DNA from: Peromyscus leucopus
Taxonomy: Eukaryota; Chordata; Mammalia; Rodentia; Cricetidae
Direction of reading: 5' to 3'
Length of the DNA: 64,000 bases
NCBI RefSeq assembly: GCF_004664715.2
Contig: NC_051066.1
Location: 78,281,147 to 78,345,146 of the forward strand
Shown: one piece after another, positions 1-14,237 of the stretch
Layout: each line of letters starts with the position of its first letter
How positions within the stretch are numbered: the first letter of the stretch is position 1
Notes under the pieces: model-generated
What the model was told of the DNA's origin: nothing
Database searches by the model: none
The model's input: only the letters and a program-made list of their open reading frames with translations
Made by a program: the position numbers and the translations under genes

Positions 1-109
1 CTGTGTCCTCCCTGCAAATAGAGTTTGAACCAGCTTATCTCATTAATTTTATTTTAAGAATTAAAACAAAGTTAAGTTTAAAAAAAAATTTCCAACTATG
101 ACCCCCTGC

Positions 110-156
<47 letters not shown>

Positions 157-1289
157 TGTGGAGATACAGAACACGACGCAGAGATAGCGTTTGGCCCTAT
201 GGGCAGCAGCAGGGGTGAGGTGGTCAGGGCAGGAACACAGTCTCCTGCCCAGCCTCAGCCCGACACCTTTGCATGAGCTGCCCTCCAAGTGCCGTCAAGT
301 GCTCCGGGAGCAGAGTGATGCAGACAAGACCAGGAACTTCCCAAGCAGGCCCACCTGAGCTGCCTCTCAAATTCCATCTCCTGTGAGCTGAGGTAGCTTG
401 TACTTCTACCTAGAATCTCAGAGCCCCCATCCTTCCTCCACAAAACAGAACTTTTCCCAGAACCCATCAGAGTGGTTGCTCCGAGGAAAGTACTAGAAGA
501 CTTACGCACAGTACTCTCCACACACCTGAAGCGGAGTGGACTGGAGTATTCAGAACTCCCCAGTGTCAGGAATGGGATATGGTATACATCCTGTAGAAAC
601 AGAGCTCCTAGGGGGATCCAGGGTTGCTCCAGCACATTAACATTGCTGCAGAGTATCATGTAAATATTCGCTGACTGGAATAAATTAACTACAGCTATAA
701 CATAGTGTGATACCATGCCCATGTCTAGTGAATAAAAACTTTCCGACATCAGTTCAGGACTCTTTTGCTGGGAAATAAGATTGTGGCAAACACATGCACA
801 TGCTAACACACAGAAATTTTCAGAGCTCTCTGATTTCAGCATGTTAGATAGAATCATATAAGGCAATGCTTGACCCATTTTCCAAAGTGCACTTTTATGT
901 ATTATATAAAATATGTATTATATATGCTATATATAAATATGTTATATATAGAGAGAGGGGGTAGCCAGGCATGAGTAAAGAGAAAAAGTCAATAAAGAGA
1001 CAGGATTGCACAATATGAGCCTCTATCCTCATATCCCAGTTCTGCAACTTCTTGTTATATTACTTGGGCAACTATCTCAACTCCTTTGGTTCAGTTTTCT
1101 CATAGGTGCAATGGGAATAGGCAGGATGCGGTGAGGACCAAAAGATACTGTCAGTGGAAAACACTTCATGGGAGTGCCCAGCTGCTGCCCTTGTCAAAAG
1201 CTAAGGGCCATTCTATTGGGAGTTTCCACACTATGTGGCTGGTGGAAGCCCATGTTCCACGCATCCTCACAGCCTCTCTGATATTCCAG
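1..1289 (+). other. Elf5: End of Elf5 intron upstream of the start-codon exon
   Basis: No coding exon recognised. It holds a (CA)n microsatellite (111-154), an AT-rich TATA-type stretch at about 896-950 and single-copy-looking sequence. An alternative Elf5 first exon could lie here, but I cannot identify one. Confidence 0.6.
111..154. repeat. (CA)n microsatellite
   Basis: About 22 uninterrupted CA units within the Elf5 intron. Likely length-polymorphic. Confidence 0.95.
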
Positions 1290-1414
1290 GGTGATGTTGG
1301 ACTCCGTAACCCATAGCACCTTTCTGCCCAACACATCCTTCTGTGACCCCCTGATGTCTTGGACCGATTTGTTCAACAATGAAGAATATTACCCTGCCTT
1401 TGAACATCAGACAG
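1290..1414 (+). CDS. Elf5: Elf5 first exon in window: start codon and N-terminus
   Basis: The acceptor is ctgatattccag before 1290; ATG is at 1294-1296, and the donor gtacgt starts at 1415. It encodes residues 1-40 plus the first base of codon 41. The four bases before the ATG, G-GTG, would give Arg(end)-Val if an upstream coding exon is joined, as in the longer ELF5 isoform. The encoded segment is acidic and aromatic ([16 protein letters not shown]), consistent with an activation or flexible N-terminal segment. Confidence 0.95.
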
Positions 1415-4400
1415 GTACGTCCATCCATCTGGGGGTTCCCATTCAAGGGCAGTGGGACTGGGCTCAGGCAGGATGGACTGGTCCAGGGCAGCCTAGAAAT
1501 GCCAGTGTTCAGGGCAGATGCTGGTGGGAAGCCACAGGGAAGGAAGTACTGCGGCGTTGTAGGGGAAGAAAAGGACTAGAATCCTCACTCTTCTTCCTAC
1601 TTCTGTGTAAACTGTGCAGCCTGCCTCAAAGTCATGTGCAGTAAACATGAGTCCCCTGCCAGTCCTAAGGCCTCCTCTTCACCCTCCTCTCACTCTCCTT
1701 CTCCCTCCCAACCCCCAGCTCAGTTTTCTGTACCTAAGAAGGAAGCTGGAGACCTTATGTAAACCTCACTGCAGAGGGAGGCCAGTTGAGCTTTGCCCCA
1801 GAAACCCTCTGAGGCCTCCATGCCTGAGTAAGTGCTTGGGTGACTGCACATGCCAGCAACCCCAGCTGGCTGATGGCATGGCAGGCGCACACCCCACAGG
1901 TGATGCAAACACCAGTGAGGCTGTCAGTCCTCGTGGAGACTTAACCCTGAGCACGCCAGTCTGGTCAGGGCTGAGCCTAGTGTCTAGAGGCAGGGAGAGA
2001 TCAGGAGGCGCCCGTCCACACTGTCACCACCACAAGGAAGCCCCTGCCTTTAGTGAGAGCTAGAGGCCAGGCCTGCACACCCAGAATGGAAGTGATTCCT
2101 AAATCACTCAGTAAGGTACACACACACACTCCTGCCCCCCACACCCATCTGAAAGATCTATCAGGTTTATCCAACCCATGGTCTGTATAGTCCATAGGCA
2201 CTGAAGGATACGTGTAAATGGGGCCCAACACAAAAATCACATGCTGTCCTAAAACATGATGAGATATTTCTTCTGCAATAGTTTTTGTAAGTCACTCAAA
2301 GTGAACTTTGCAGAGGACAATTCCATGTCACAATGTCGAAAGACCACAGCATTTGGACTTGACTCATTTGAGTACATAGTACAATTCTCCTTTGATCCCA
2401 AGAAGTATCTGGATTCCCTCGAAATGGTAAACAAAAGTTTCCTCAAAAGTTTGGGTAAGAGGCTAATGGGAAAAGAAGAAAATGAAGGCGTTAGGATCTT
2501 CGTTCTTTCATGTTGTTGGTGCCTGTTCTCCAGGACTTGGTGACATTGGGGTGACAGGAGGGAGATGGCCTCAGCACTGTGCCTACAGGATGCCCTGATG
2601 ACAGGAGCAGTAGCTTCTGTAGTTGACCAGAGTCTAGACTGGGTTCCATGTGACCTTAAAGGGAAAAGTGGCCTTGACTCTGTTCACTCCAGTTTAACCT
2701 CTCATGCTCCAGTCTTCTCTGGGATGAGGATGATGATGGTGGTAGAGGCTGGCACAAACAAAACTCAGGACTACCAGCTAGGTATAAAGAGAAAGTTCTA
2801 GAGCTGATGGTTGTGCTGATATTTGCATAACAATGTGAACATACTTCATGTCACTGAACTGTACACTTTAAAAGGGTTAAAATGCCCAGGGTGTTGTGGT
2901 GCACACCTTTAGTCCCAGCACTCAGGAGACAGAGGCAGGCGGATCTTGGCGTCTGAGACTAGCCTACAGGGTGAGTTACAGGGCAGCCTGTGCTACACAG
3001 AGAAACTCTGTCTTGAAAAACCATATATATATTCCATTAACAGAAGGTATCACCAAGGGAACTGACCATGTAATTTAATTCTCTACACTCTTGGATTCCT
3101 GGGGGTAGTCCTCCCCTTGGCATTTCCATTAGTGTGATGAGAGGTGAGACAATGTCATTGCTAAGATTCTTCCAGAAGTGTCTCTGAATCCCCATCAGGA
3201 GACATCAGAAACATAAACTTCTCTCACCACCATACAAAACATTTGAAATCTCCATCGAGATATGAGACCAGTGAAAATAAAATATTCTCTTTTCTTTTCC
3301 CAAGAAGAACACTGTCAGAGAAGTGGCATGTGGGTCTGAGTTTCTATGAAAGCCTTCTCTACCAGGAGTAGATTGGGGGTAGTCAGGATGCCCTGGCCAC
3401 TGCTTCCTCAAGCATGTCTCCTTGCTGCCCACAGATCTCCATCTTGAATTTAGACATTGCCACTTGTCAGCCATATGACATCAAGCTTTTTGACACATTT
3501 TCCTTCACCAAAATAGTACCCCCTCCGGAAAGCTGAGCATGTGAAATGAGAGTTCATACTGTTATCGGGGGCTCAGACACCTGCCTGGCACTTATTAGAT
3601 GCTCATCCCATGCAGGCCCACCTCACAACTCCTAACAGCTAGAAAACAGCCACCGCCTTCCTCTCTCCGTCCTCCAGCCCAGATCTCAGTAGTAACCCTC
3701 CCAATCTGGAATTGAGACCCAAGGCAAAGGAAGTGAGAAGGAACAGATGCGCCCTGTAGACAGGTGATGTCTAGGAGACGGGGACGCACAATGTTCAGCC
3801 TGCTGAGGAAAGCGGCTGTTTTCAGACTTTGCAAAGGACTTCAGCAGAAAGCCTGTGTCCTCAATGCGCTTATCACAAAGGATTTGGCCCTGCTCTTTGA
3901 AGCAGGACTTTTGGTTGACTGCACTAAAGGTTGGAAAAGGCACAGTCACAGATTGCAAAATACTCTCAAACTTCATTAATTTGTCTTGGCCTTGGCTTCA
4001 GCTTCTTCAAAATAGAAAATTGTCAGTATTAGACAGTTTATTGGTAGAAACTCTGTATTCCATATGTACATATATTGTATGAAATACACACACACACACA
4101 CACACATATGGGTTTTTAGTGTTGTTTTGTTTTTGTTTTTAGTCTTTCAAGACAAGGTTTCTCTGTGTAGCCTTTTCTGTCCTGGAACTCACTCTGCAGA
4201 GCATCCTGGCCTCAAACTCACAAAGATCCGCCTGCCTCTGCCCTCCTAAGCGCTGAGATTAAAGGTGTGTGCCACTATGAATTAAAGGTCTGGGCCACTG
4301 TGGTTTTTGGAGACAGGGTATCACTATGTAGTGCTGGCTGTCCTAGAACAGGACAGGCTGGTCTCCAACTCCGACTGCCTACCTCAGTACTGGGATTAAA

Positions 4401-6806
4401 AGTACATGCCACCACGGCAGGTTTCACAGGCATATATTTTTAAAAGATTACAAGTCCAATTAAGTTCTAATAGTCTACCTTCTCAAAAGCTCTAGCCTCA
4501 CCCCCACTTCCTGGAGTTCCACCCCACATATCTTCCTCCCCACTCACCTCTTTCCTGACCTTCAAAATGGCCATGGCAATATGCGGCACCTCCTTCACTT
4601 CGGAATTTGGCTTATACTCTTTCCACAGAGGAGCTTTCTAGCCTGGGGAAGCCCTAGGGAAGAAGTTCAAGAGGCCCCTCAAGTCTACCATACAGAGCCC
4701 GGGTGGTGGTGGGGGGCGGGAGACTAGATGCTGGCTCTCCCCTCTGCACCCCCACCCTCAGGCAGATTCTTCCATTTTCATTCTGCATAGCTGTTACCCA
4801 GGTTCAGCTGCAGGAGCAGGATGACGCCCTTATCACCCAATTCTAGCTCTGTCCCTTACCCATTGTGTGACTTTAAAAAGGGCTATCTCCTGGGGCCTTC
4901 CTTTGTTTGTAAAATGGGTGCTATGATCTACGACCTCACAGAACATATTGAAGATAACATGAAAATCAGTGTTTAGCAGGGTGACTAGTACCTAAGAGCC
5001 CTCGGAGACTCACGCGAGTCTTGGGCCAAGCGTGATGGTACATACCTTTAATCCCAGTACTGGGGAGGCAGAGGCTGGTTGATCTCTGTGAGACCCTATC
5101 TCTACAAAGAAGAAAAAAAGAAATATAACAGCTCTGATTATCCAATTTCAAGAAAAGCTTTTTAAAAGAATAGTGGAAAAAATCTTAAGTGTTAAACTCG
5201 AAAGGGAAAGCATTTAAATTACACCTGGACTTTTCTAAGCAAAAGTCATGTGCTGGATACAGAAATTGAAGAGCACATCCATGGTACAGGCCTAAAAATT
5301 TCTAAATCAAAATCAAAGAACACTCCGGGCAGTGGTGGCGCATGCCTTTAATCCCAGCACTTGGGAGGCAGAGGCAGGTGGATCTCTATGAGTTCAAGTC
5401 CAGCCTGGTCTCCAAAGCGAGTTCTAGGAAAAACGCAAAGCTACACAGAGAAACCCTGTCTCGAAAAACCAAACAAACAAACAAATCAAAGAACACACAC
5501 AAAATCATTCAAAAGTCTAAGTTGAGTCCTGTAGCGGAAGTCGCATCTCAGAGAAGTCACTACTGGCTACCTCTGGCCTGTCTACCCTTTGAGGCTTTCC
5601 GAGAAGGCGCGCTCCGCACCGCTCAGGCCTGGCTCTCTCAGCCTCTCCCTGACTCTCAAGGTCATGGCTCTTTGCAGACACCCAGCCAGCCCTCCTCTTT
5701 TCTCCATCCAGTTTCTTCCACTGCTCATGGTCTAAGTCATGCCAAGGCTAGGATGAAAGCCAAGAGAGGTTAGAGGATGGGGGCAGCCCAGCTGAGAGGA
5801 AACCTGGAAGAAGCCATTTATCACCACAGGACTTCCCTCATAAAGTCCTTCCTTTCTGAGACAAAGCTGCAATTGATGGCGCCCTCCACTACCCAGTTCA
5901 CTCTCCACCTCTCTGCAATGTCGCCTTGGGCGAAAAACTTTCCCAACGCCCTGTGCCAATAAATCATTCTAATTATGGTCCCAAGATGTCTAACCCGGGC
6001 CTCCTCTGAAGTAGACTGTCTGTCTCCCCCTCGCCTGGGACTGCCTTTGCTTGGTTCTAGTTGTTCCTGACTCTGAGAGTGAGCATCGGCCTGCTATGTC
6101 CACGCTGGTATGAACCTTCTAATCTCCATGCCCCTACCTGGCGCTACTTCAGGCATGGGTGTCACCACCCTACCCTGAGGGCCTTGGAGCAAAGCAGCCA
6201 GCTGTGAAAGCTGAAGTCCCAGTGAAGTTAAACGCATCCAACTTGATAGCTTCGTTTGAGAGAAGTCCCCTGGAACCAGTGACAGATCTCTCAGGCTCCT
6301 TGGTTTTTCTTCCCAAGGCAGCTGACCCTCAAGTGCCCTGACCCACTTCAGACTTCAAAGGAGCTGCTGGCAAAGCCTGCTGCTTAATAGTGGCCTCTGG
6401 ACTTCTCCATCAAGCTTTCTGGGCACAGGATACTGGCTGGCCTCAACTATAACCTAGGCAAGTGGGTCTGACAGCACAGCTCCTCCAAAAAGTTCAGTGG
6501 GTTTTGTAAATGAGAGGCATGTTAAGGAAAACACTGTACCTTTCCAGACAATATGACCCAGGAAGAGAATATAGTCTTATATAAATAGTCCCTTCTTTGA
6601 TTTGCCCTAAGTTCATTTCTTCCAAACACTAGAAGACTCATTTTCTTGTCATTTCCTAGGATTGGAGGCACTGGTATCATTACCTCTCCATCTTCTTCCT
6701 GATTTTTCAGACCTAAGTTTTAGATGGATAGATAGATAGATGGATAGATAGACATGATAGATGATAGATGATGGATAGATATGATAGATAGATGATAGAG
6801 ATAGAT

Positions 6807-6859
<53 letters not shown>

Positions 6860-9800
6860 CAGACAGACTTATTGGCTTATAATAGTGTGGTGAATATGCA
6901 TCCATCTGCCTGCCTGCCTTCATCCAAATCTTGTTTTTGATATGTGTGCCAACTTGGTCCTCTAGGACCAGGAAATGTGGCATGATGCAAAATGTCCACA
7001 TGGTGCCTTACTAATGGCCGCTGTGACCCTGGTGGGAGAAGCATGTAACCTCCCAGAACCTGTTTCCTTACCTTAAGGTAAAGATCCTAATCACTGTGAT
7101 CTGGTAACACTAACTGAGGACCTGTGGGGTTGGGGGAGGAGGGGGAGGGATGGGGATGGGAAGAGGCCCTTAGCACTCCTGATTCAGGGTGAACAGAGCT
7201 CAATATCTGGGGAGGGAGGTGCTGAAAATCCTTCTGGAACCTTCTGAGAAGGGCACCTGAGGGGAAGAGTCTTTGAGAGAGAGTAAGTGAGCAGTTGTGG
7301 CTGAGGGAGAGCAGGAAGCACTCGGGAGTCGGCAGAATGGGGAAAGGCACCTTCAGGCAGAGAGCAGGGAGTGACAGAGCGGCAGGTAATAGAGGCCTTG
7401 GGGCAGGATTCCTCCCTTCCTCAGTGGCGCCACCGAAGCCTCCGCCTCATCCTAAGGCTGAGACCATGGAATCACTCCACCACCAAAATGTCTCTGTGGA
7501 TGCTGGCTCCCCTAGCCCTACCTCCACGTCAGAGAACAGCCGTTTCTTCCCAGCTCTGGAGACTGTGGGAAGGGCTTTTCGCAGACAGGAAAGCCAGCCA
7601 CCATGTAGCTGGGCCCCAGGCCCCTGCTGCACACAAAGACGGCTCTGTAAGTGAGCTCCACCGAGGAGCTGAGAGCGGGGCATCAGGCCAGCAACACCTT
7701 CCTGATGTCGGGACTGACCTCCCACCTCCCACCTCTCTAGATTCTGAAGGTTCTCTTGGCTTCCAGAAACAACGTAGGCTTCCTTCAGAAGCCAAACAAA
7801 ATAAGCCTGCAGTGGAAATGGAGAGGAGAAGGGAACAGAGACACAGCGAAACCTTTCCATGAAGAGAAACGTGGCGGTGTGCTACACAGCAGTGCACCGA
7901 TAGCCATCTCAGTCAGGGCCCAGTGCAGGACCAGCAGCCAAAGAATGTCAAGGATCATAAACATCTCTCATCAGAATACCAGGAACGTCTAAAGGCCGCT
8001 TAGGTTTACTCAAGCCAGAAATCAGTAGATGAAAAGGCACAGACAGAACACAGGAAGCGTCTATTTTCTCAAGAGACCCTGCCCTCTGCCAGGAACCAGC
8101 CATGAGCCTGATTAGCCAGCTCCAGCCAGCAGTGGGGGGTCAAGGAAAGGGTAGTTGGGTCAAACCATCCCCTCGATGTATGGGGCAAAGGCTATAGCAC
8201 CAGCACCCACCAGCCGGCTGAAATACAGACTCTTTCATGTATGGGAATGTAAAATTCTGGTTAAAGGGCTGGTGATTTGAATAGATCACTTGCTACACAT
8301 GTATGAGGCCCTGGGCTCAATTTCCAGCCCCAGAAGGAAAAAAAAAAAAAACTGGTTAAAATTTTAAAATAAAATAAGTCTAGGATTTGGGCTTACCAAG
8401 AGGCTCAACAGTGGGAAAAGAGATTTCTAGAAGGGGTCTGCATTTTAGAGGGGAACTCAGCTTCTATCTTTATGAAAGATAGAAGGTTCCCTGTCACACC
8501 TGTGAGGTAGGATCACTGGGGGAATTTGAGAAACCAGAAAATTCCCCTTCAGGACTAGGCACCTCAAAAGTAATGAACAAGAGGTGGACCCCAGCAGGCA
8601 GAGCTGTCTCCTAGCTGGGCTCATCGAGGCCCAGTAGCCGGGAGATCGAGGCTTTAGAGGCAGAGGGAGAGCAGTACCAACAATGCCAGTTGCTGTGGAG
8701 TGTCGCTGCAGGATGCCACTTTCCGTTATCCTCACAGCCTGAGCCAGTCACCACAGCCATGCTCTGCTGACTTTCCTCTCAGTCTCTCTAGCTCTCCGCC
8801 TACCTCTCTCTTCATGCACCATCTCCTTTCTGTGCTGATCCTCCCAGGACGACTACAGGGGGATGAGAAGAGCAAGGCGTGTAGACTGCAGCTCACATTC
8901 CAACTTCACTACCCGCTGGCAGTTGGATCTAAGGAAAATGAGCCTCCCCTAATCCTCGAGTTCCTAATCTCTCAGTGGACAAGAGCTAAATAAATGTATC
9001 TGTCCACCATGAATTCCTACCATGCAATTTGTGGCATCACACGAAGTCGGTGGACAGCCATAGCATTAATAACAGCATTAGAACATATGTGAGCCCGTTT
9101 AATCTGTAGAACAACCCTATGATATAGGGAACAACCCTACGTGCTATAGTTGTCTCCGGTTCATGAACAGGGAAAGTGCAGTTCTCAGTTATTGGATGAA
9201 TGGACAGCAGGGGGGTGGGTTGGTGGGCGGATTGATGAATGGGCCATGGATTGATAGGTGAGTAAATGAATAGATGCTATGGTGACTACAAAAATTATTT
9301 ACATCAGATCTGGGGGTGTAGCTCAGTGGCAAAGGGCTTGCCTAGCCTGCACAACTAGCTGTCTACAGCCATCAAAAAGTCTAAGTGTCTGGTACCTCCC
9401 CTTGTCTATTCTGATATCTGCCATTCTGTCTGTTTCTGCTGAAAACATTGAGACAAGACTGTTGAGCACCTGGACAGGGAGCTGCGGCAGATATCCCAGC
9501 CTCCAAGTCAGGACAGCTCCTGCAACTGTCTGAGTATCTACATAGATCCTTTGAAGGAGTAGGTAGTCTGACCACAGGAAAGAATAAATCTTAAACCACC
9601 ACCAGGAACACAGGAACATCAGTACAACCAACTCTTCCATGATCTCCTTCCTCCACAGACGTCTGTTATGGTGGTTGAAGGTCTACCACATTATGTCCAA
9701 TTAGCCCAAGACCCTTGTTAAAAGATAAACAGAGGCTATGCACAAACAGGTAGCCAGCATGGGCATCTTTCCATTAATACACAGAGACTCCAACCAGTTC

Positions 9801-12800
9801 CAGATAGAGTCCGGCACACAGAAGGCATCTAATAACTATTGAATGGATTGGTAATTCCTCAGGCACTGGCCTCCAAACTCTACAACTCTATAACTCCAAA
9901 CTATAACAACCCTATAGGTCAAACATATTATTCCTGGTTTTTAGCTGTGGATTCAGAGGCCTAAATATCTATGGACCCTCCCCAAAAGGCACACAGCTAA
10001 ATCAGGATTTGAACCCAGGCTTCAGAGCTCCTGAGTTCTTATTCCACGTTGCCTGAAGAATATTTTTTGCTTTCCTTCTCTATTGGGTACCTTCCTCTTA
10101 AGCACCAGAAAGAGACATAATAATTTCCCACCTGCCTCAGCCTCCCTCTGGCGCCAATAACCACCTACAGAATCCTATCTCTCTGGTCGTCTTTGCAGAG
10201 AAGATGACCTGGACCCTTGCAACTCCATGCCAGAACTAGAGCCCTTTTCTGCCCACTGGGTAAGGGACAAGGATGCTAACATAACTGGACTATTCTTTGG
10301 AGCCCCTTGAAAGACTGTCGTCGTCGTCGTCGTCCCCCCCTTAATTCTCTGTGCTCTGGTGCAGCCTGTGACTCCTACTGGACATCAGTGCACCCTGAAT
10401 ACTGGACCAAGCGCCATGTCTGGGAGTGGCTCCAGTTCTGCTGCGATCAGTACAAGCTGGACGCCAACTGCATCTCCTTCTGTCACTTCAACGTCAGCGG
10501 CCTGCAGCTGTGCAGCATGACGCAGGAGGAGTTCATCGAGGCAGCCGGCATCTGCGGGGAGTACCTGTACTTCATCCTCCAGAACATTCGCTCCCAAGGT
10601 CAGTGCCAGGGAGCCTCGGGAGGAGGGCCTGAGACTGGGACCGGGTCCCTGATGAGAGGCTTTCCCCTCCCCTGAGTCTCATAACCCAATGTTACCAGTG
10701 CTCAGTCACAAGCGCTCAGTAACCAGAAACTCTACTGTCCCATGCTGTGAGTTTAGTCAAAAGGCAAGCAAGAGCCAGGAAAGCAAGTTGGGTATGGTTT
10801 TGTATCAAGGAAAAGTAAAACTCAAGCCTGAGTAAGGAAGTTCAAAGCCAGGCTGAAAGCCTCAAACAAGGAAGTTCGAAACTGATTGAAACCATGAAAG
10901 GTGAGCAAAAAGAGCATCCTCGAGAGCAAAAAGAGCATTCTCCTTCTTCCCGGGCTAAGCAAAAAGGGAGACAATGAAAGAGACCTTCCCCCTTCCAATT
11001 TCTAGAGGAGTCCAAGCATTGCCTTTCTCAGTACATTCCTTTTGGTCAAGGATCCAATGACCAGAAGGTGGCACCAGTAGCATGGGAACACTATGAGCAT
11101 GCGCTGTTTTTTTTCAAACCAGAAAGCTTTGAGAACGTCTGATTCTGGGTCCTAGAGATAGAGCAGCTGATGTAAGCAGCTCTGGCCAGACAGTGTACAG
11201 GGCCGCTTCACAGGCAGTCAGGACAAAACGAGAGCCAGGAAATCTGAAGGATCCATTGTGTTACTAGCACAGCCCTGGCTCTTAGACGTGGAAGCCATAG
11301 CACTATTCTCCATAGCGGACTGTCTGTCCGCTGGGAGAATAGACGACCCTCCCTGGGCTTCTTTAGAAGATCTGGTGAACAATTACTTGGCACAGCATAT
11401 AAGGACACTAAGTAGCAGCTGTTTCTGTCGTTAATACAACTGGGGGAGCGGTGGGGGGAGACACGGGGGCGGGACACAGGGATGGGACACTAAAGCAGAC
11501 ACATCTATGTTTGATTTTAAGGAATCTTAAAATTTGTCAGTTATCTTGGAAAGGCTACTTCGGAAGACACAGGAGGCAGGAAGCTCCCTGCCACTGGGGA
11601 GCCAAGCTGTCTACCTGTCCCTCCTTGGAAGGCAGACTGTGTGCAAAGCAGAGATTCCCATTTGGGCGGAGAAACCTTCCAGCTCAGAGCACCTTCCAGC
11701 TCTGGGAGTCTGGGGCCTCCATTTGCTCCTCCCCATCTGGGGGCCTAAGGACAAGGAAGCAGAGAGTGGTGACCCTGAGCTAGAAGTAGAAGCCTGTCCT
11801 GGGGGTGTGTACTCCCTAAATGGGGACAAGTCTGAGGGTGCCCCAGACACCCTAGGAGGAGGACCCTGGAACTCCATTCAGAAACCTCCCAAGGACCAGG
11901 TGTGGTTGCAAGCATCTTTAATACCTGCTCCATTCAGAAGTCCTTCCTGTAAGGTTCCTCAGGAAAGTCTGTGTCCATGTGCCTCGTGACCAGAGCTTAC
12001 ACTCCAGCAGTTTGTCCAGGACACAGTGGACTCACCGCTCACCCTGGAATAATCACTATCTTTCATTAGAACTATCTTTCATTCTAAGGTTTCTCCATTT
12101 AGACAAAAATTATATTCTGGGTAGCAATCTAGCTTGTGCCTTGTGTACCCTGTAGTCTAGGACTCTGCAAGAACAGGACATCGAACAAGAAGTCTCAACA
12201 CAGGGAGGCACTAGAGGGGCCTCCAGAGCCCAGAGGATCATCTGGGTCAGTAGATACTGCAGTAAGATTTGACGGTCTGGAAGCATGAGGTCACCAGAGG
12301 AAGAGGTCATGGGAAAGCCTGGGCTTACAGAGCGGCGTCCACAACGAGAGACATGAAATATTTCTCATCAGTCCTGCCCCTGTTCTTGTTGGCCCTTTAG
12401 CCAGAGTGTCCCAATTGTGTTAGGAAAGAGAAAGTAGCCTTCATGGTGGACACCAGGTTAGGAAATAAGTGTCTGTTGACCTGGCCTGCTTCCTAGAAAC
12501 ATGATCTTAAACTCCAGCCCAGCTCACCACTCTACAGAGTAAGGAACCAGCATGGTCTTCCAATGAACTGAGGGTCCAAGTAGAGCTATGTGACTCTGAG
12601 CTTCTTATCATTCTCTTCCCTTTGGCTATCACAGTCATTCTGATCTCTGAGGATTACAGTCCCATGTCAGAAATCATAGGCCCAGAGCCAGAAGGGGGTA
12701 GAGTGGGTATTCAACCTCATATTCTCCTGAGACTAACCAATGAGCCCAGAGAGCCTGTGACTGGCAAAGCGCAAAGGCAACAGTGATCCAGCTCAGTGCA

Positions 12801-14192
12801 GAGCCCAGATTTCCTGGATCCTAGACAGGATTCACTCTCTTAGAGTTCAGTCAGCAGACCCACAGAACCTTCTGGAATCTCTGGCATCGGTTGTTCTTCT
12901 TGGGTAACCTTTGAAAAAGAATGATGTTATTTGGCTTCAGGGTGGTTTTATAAGGGCCAGATGGTGTCCAAGTTTCCCTCTGACAAAACCCACCCCTCCG
13001 AGGGGAGAATTACTTCCCTTCCTCCAAAACCTCCCCTTCTTGTCTGGACAGCCCCCTGGACTGCATGGAATGGTTTGTGAGTCTCTCTTTCCCTTTCTTT
13101 CCCAGGTTATTCCTTTTTCAACGATGCTGAAGAGACCAAGACTGCCATCAAAGACTGTAAGTATGGCATTCAAACTGCCCAAAGCTATGCCCAAGCTATT
13201 GCTGGCCACTTGGATTTGATCCTGCTTTAACAACCACACTAGAAGGTTGATGGACAAAACAAGCCAAGACTTGGAGAAAGAGTAGAGAGAAATGGGTTAA
13301 AAAACTGTAGGGGAAGGGGGTCTGTGGGACAATAACTCCGTGTCCTCCCCAAGACTCCGTTTCTCTGACTATAAAATATCAGGACCCTCCTGGGTTGTGG
13401 TTAGTTTAAGAAGAAATGGCATTTGTACCTGATAAGGACCTTTCTGGTGCCTGCAGTGTGGATACTATAGAGCCAGTGCCCATTAGTCATGATACCAATG
13501 ACTTCCAGCCATTAGAGGCCTTATGGTTGCTTATATTTCAGAATAACCTGAGCCCACTTAGTAGGTCAAATTGATAATTAGAAGATAATGGGGAGGTCTC
13601 AAGTGGCCTGTGATCCCAATGATTAGTCTCATTTCATTTCTGCAGATGGAGGCTCGCATTTTTAAAATATTTTTATTTGTTCTTTGAGACTTTCATACAT
13701 GTATGCAATATATGTTGATCATATCTACCTCCTACTCTTCCCAACATGTTCCCCTCCCAACTTCATGCCTTTTCTTCCTTTTAAAAAAATAATACATGAT
13801 CCCAGTTAGTATTGCCAATACATGTGTAAGGATGTGGTGCCATTCACTGGAGATAGCCAGCCACCCTAGAAGATGACTTCCCCCCAGCAGCCACCAACTA
13901 CCAATACTTAAAGCTACCATTTTTTAAAAAAAATGATTATCATCACTATTAATTACTGAGTCCTGTGCAAAGACCCTGTCCAAGGGCTGAAAAGAGGTGT
14001 GGTCCTGGATAGGGCCCTTTCCTCATGGAGTCTTACTCAGCCACCTGCAAAGAGTAGGCGGGTCACATGGAACTTTCCAAAGCCCTTCTGAAAGATAGAT
14101 CCAAAGGGACAGACAATGAGGGTTAGTTATATAGTTGTTAGGATTTTTAAGCTCTATGTTATTATGTGTGTCCGTGTGTCCGTGTCCGTGTG

Positions 14193-14237
<45 letters not shown>

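Larger units (their letters stand above)
1415..10364 (+). other. Elf5: Elf5 intron (9 kb) between start exon and PNT exon
   Basis: Largest Elf5 intron in the window. It contains B1 copies at 2884, 4145, 4300, 5022 and 5325, a GATA-type tetranucleotide array at 6721, and ID-type SINEs at 8265 and 9306. Apart from these I see no gene; the many short open frames match no protein I know. Confidence 0.85.

Noticed and set aside
255..878. 207-codon open frame on the - strand near the window start
   Set aside because: Does not resemble any known protein and lies in an Elf5 intron. The opposite strand also has short open frames, as expected for chance.
1..1289. Search for the alternative Elf5 first coding exon (longer isoform N-terminus)
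   Set aside because: No ATG-led stretch ending in an AG|gt donor with the expected N-terminal residues was seen, so the exon is assumed to be upstream of the window.
6721..6859. CRISPR-like array of regular repeats
   Set aside because: It is a simple GATA tetranucleotide microsatellite without spacers; the DNA is mammalian.
9306..9350. tRNA-like sequence (box A type)
   Set aside because: It is an ID SINE fragment derived from a tRNA; no full cloverleaf can be drawn, so not a tRNA gene. The same holds for 8265, 55286 and 62210.
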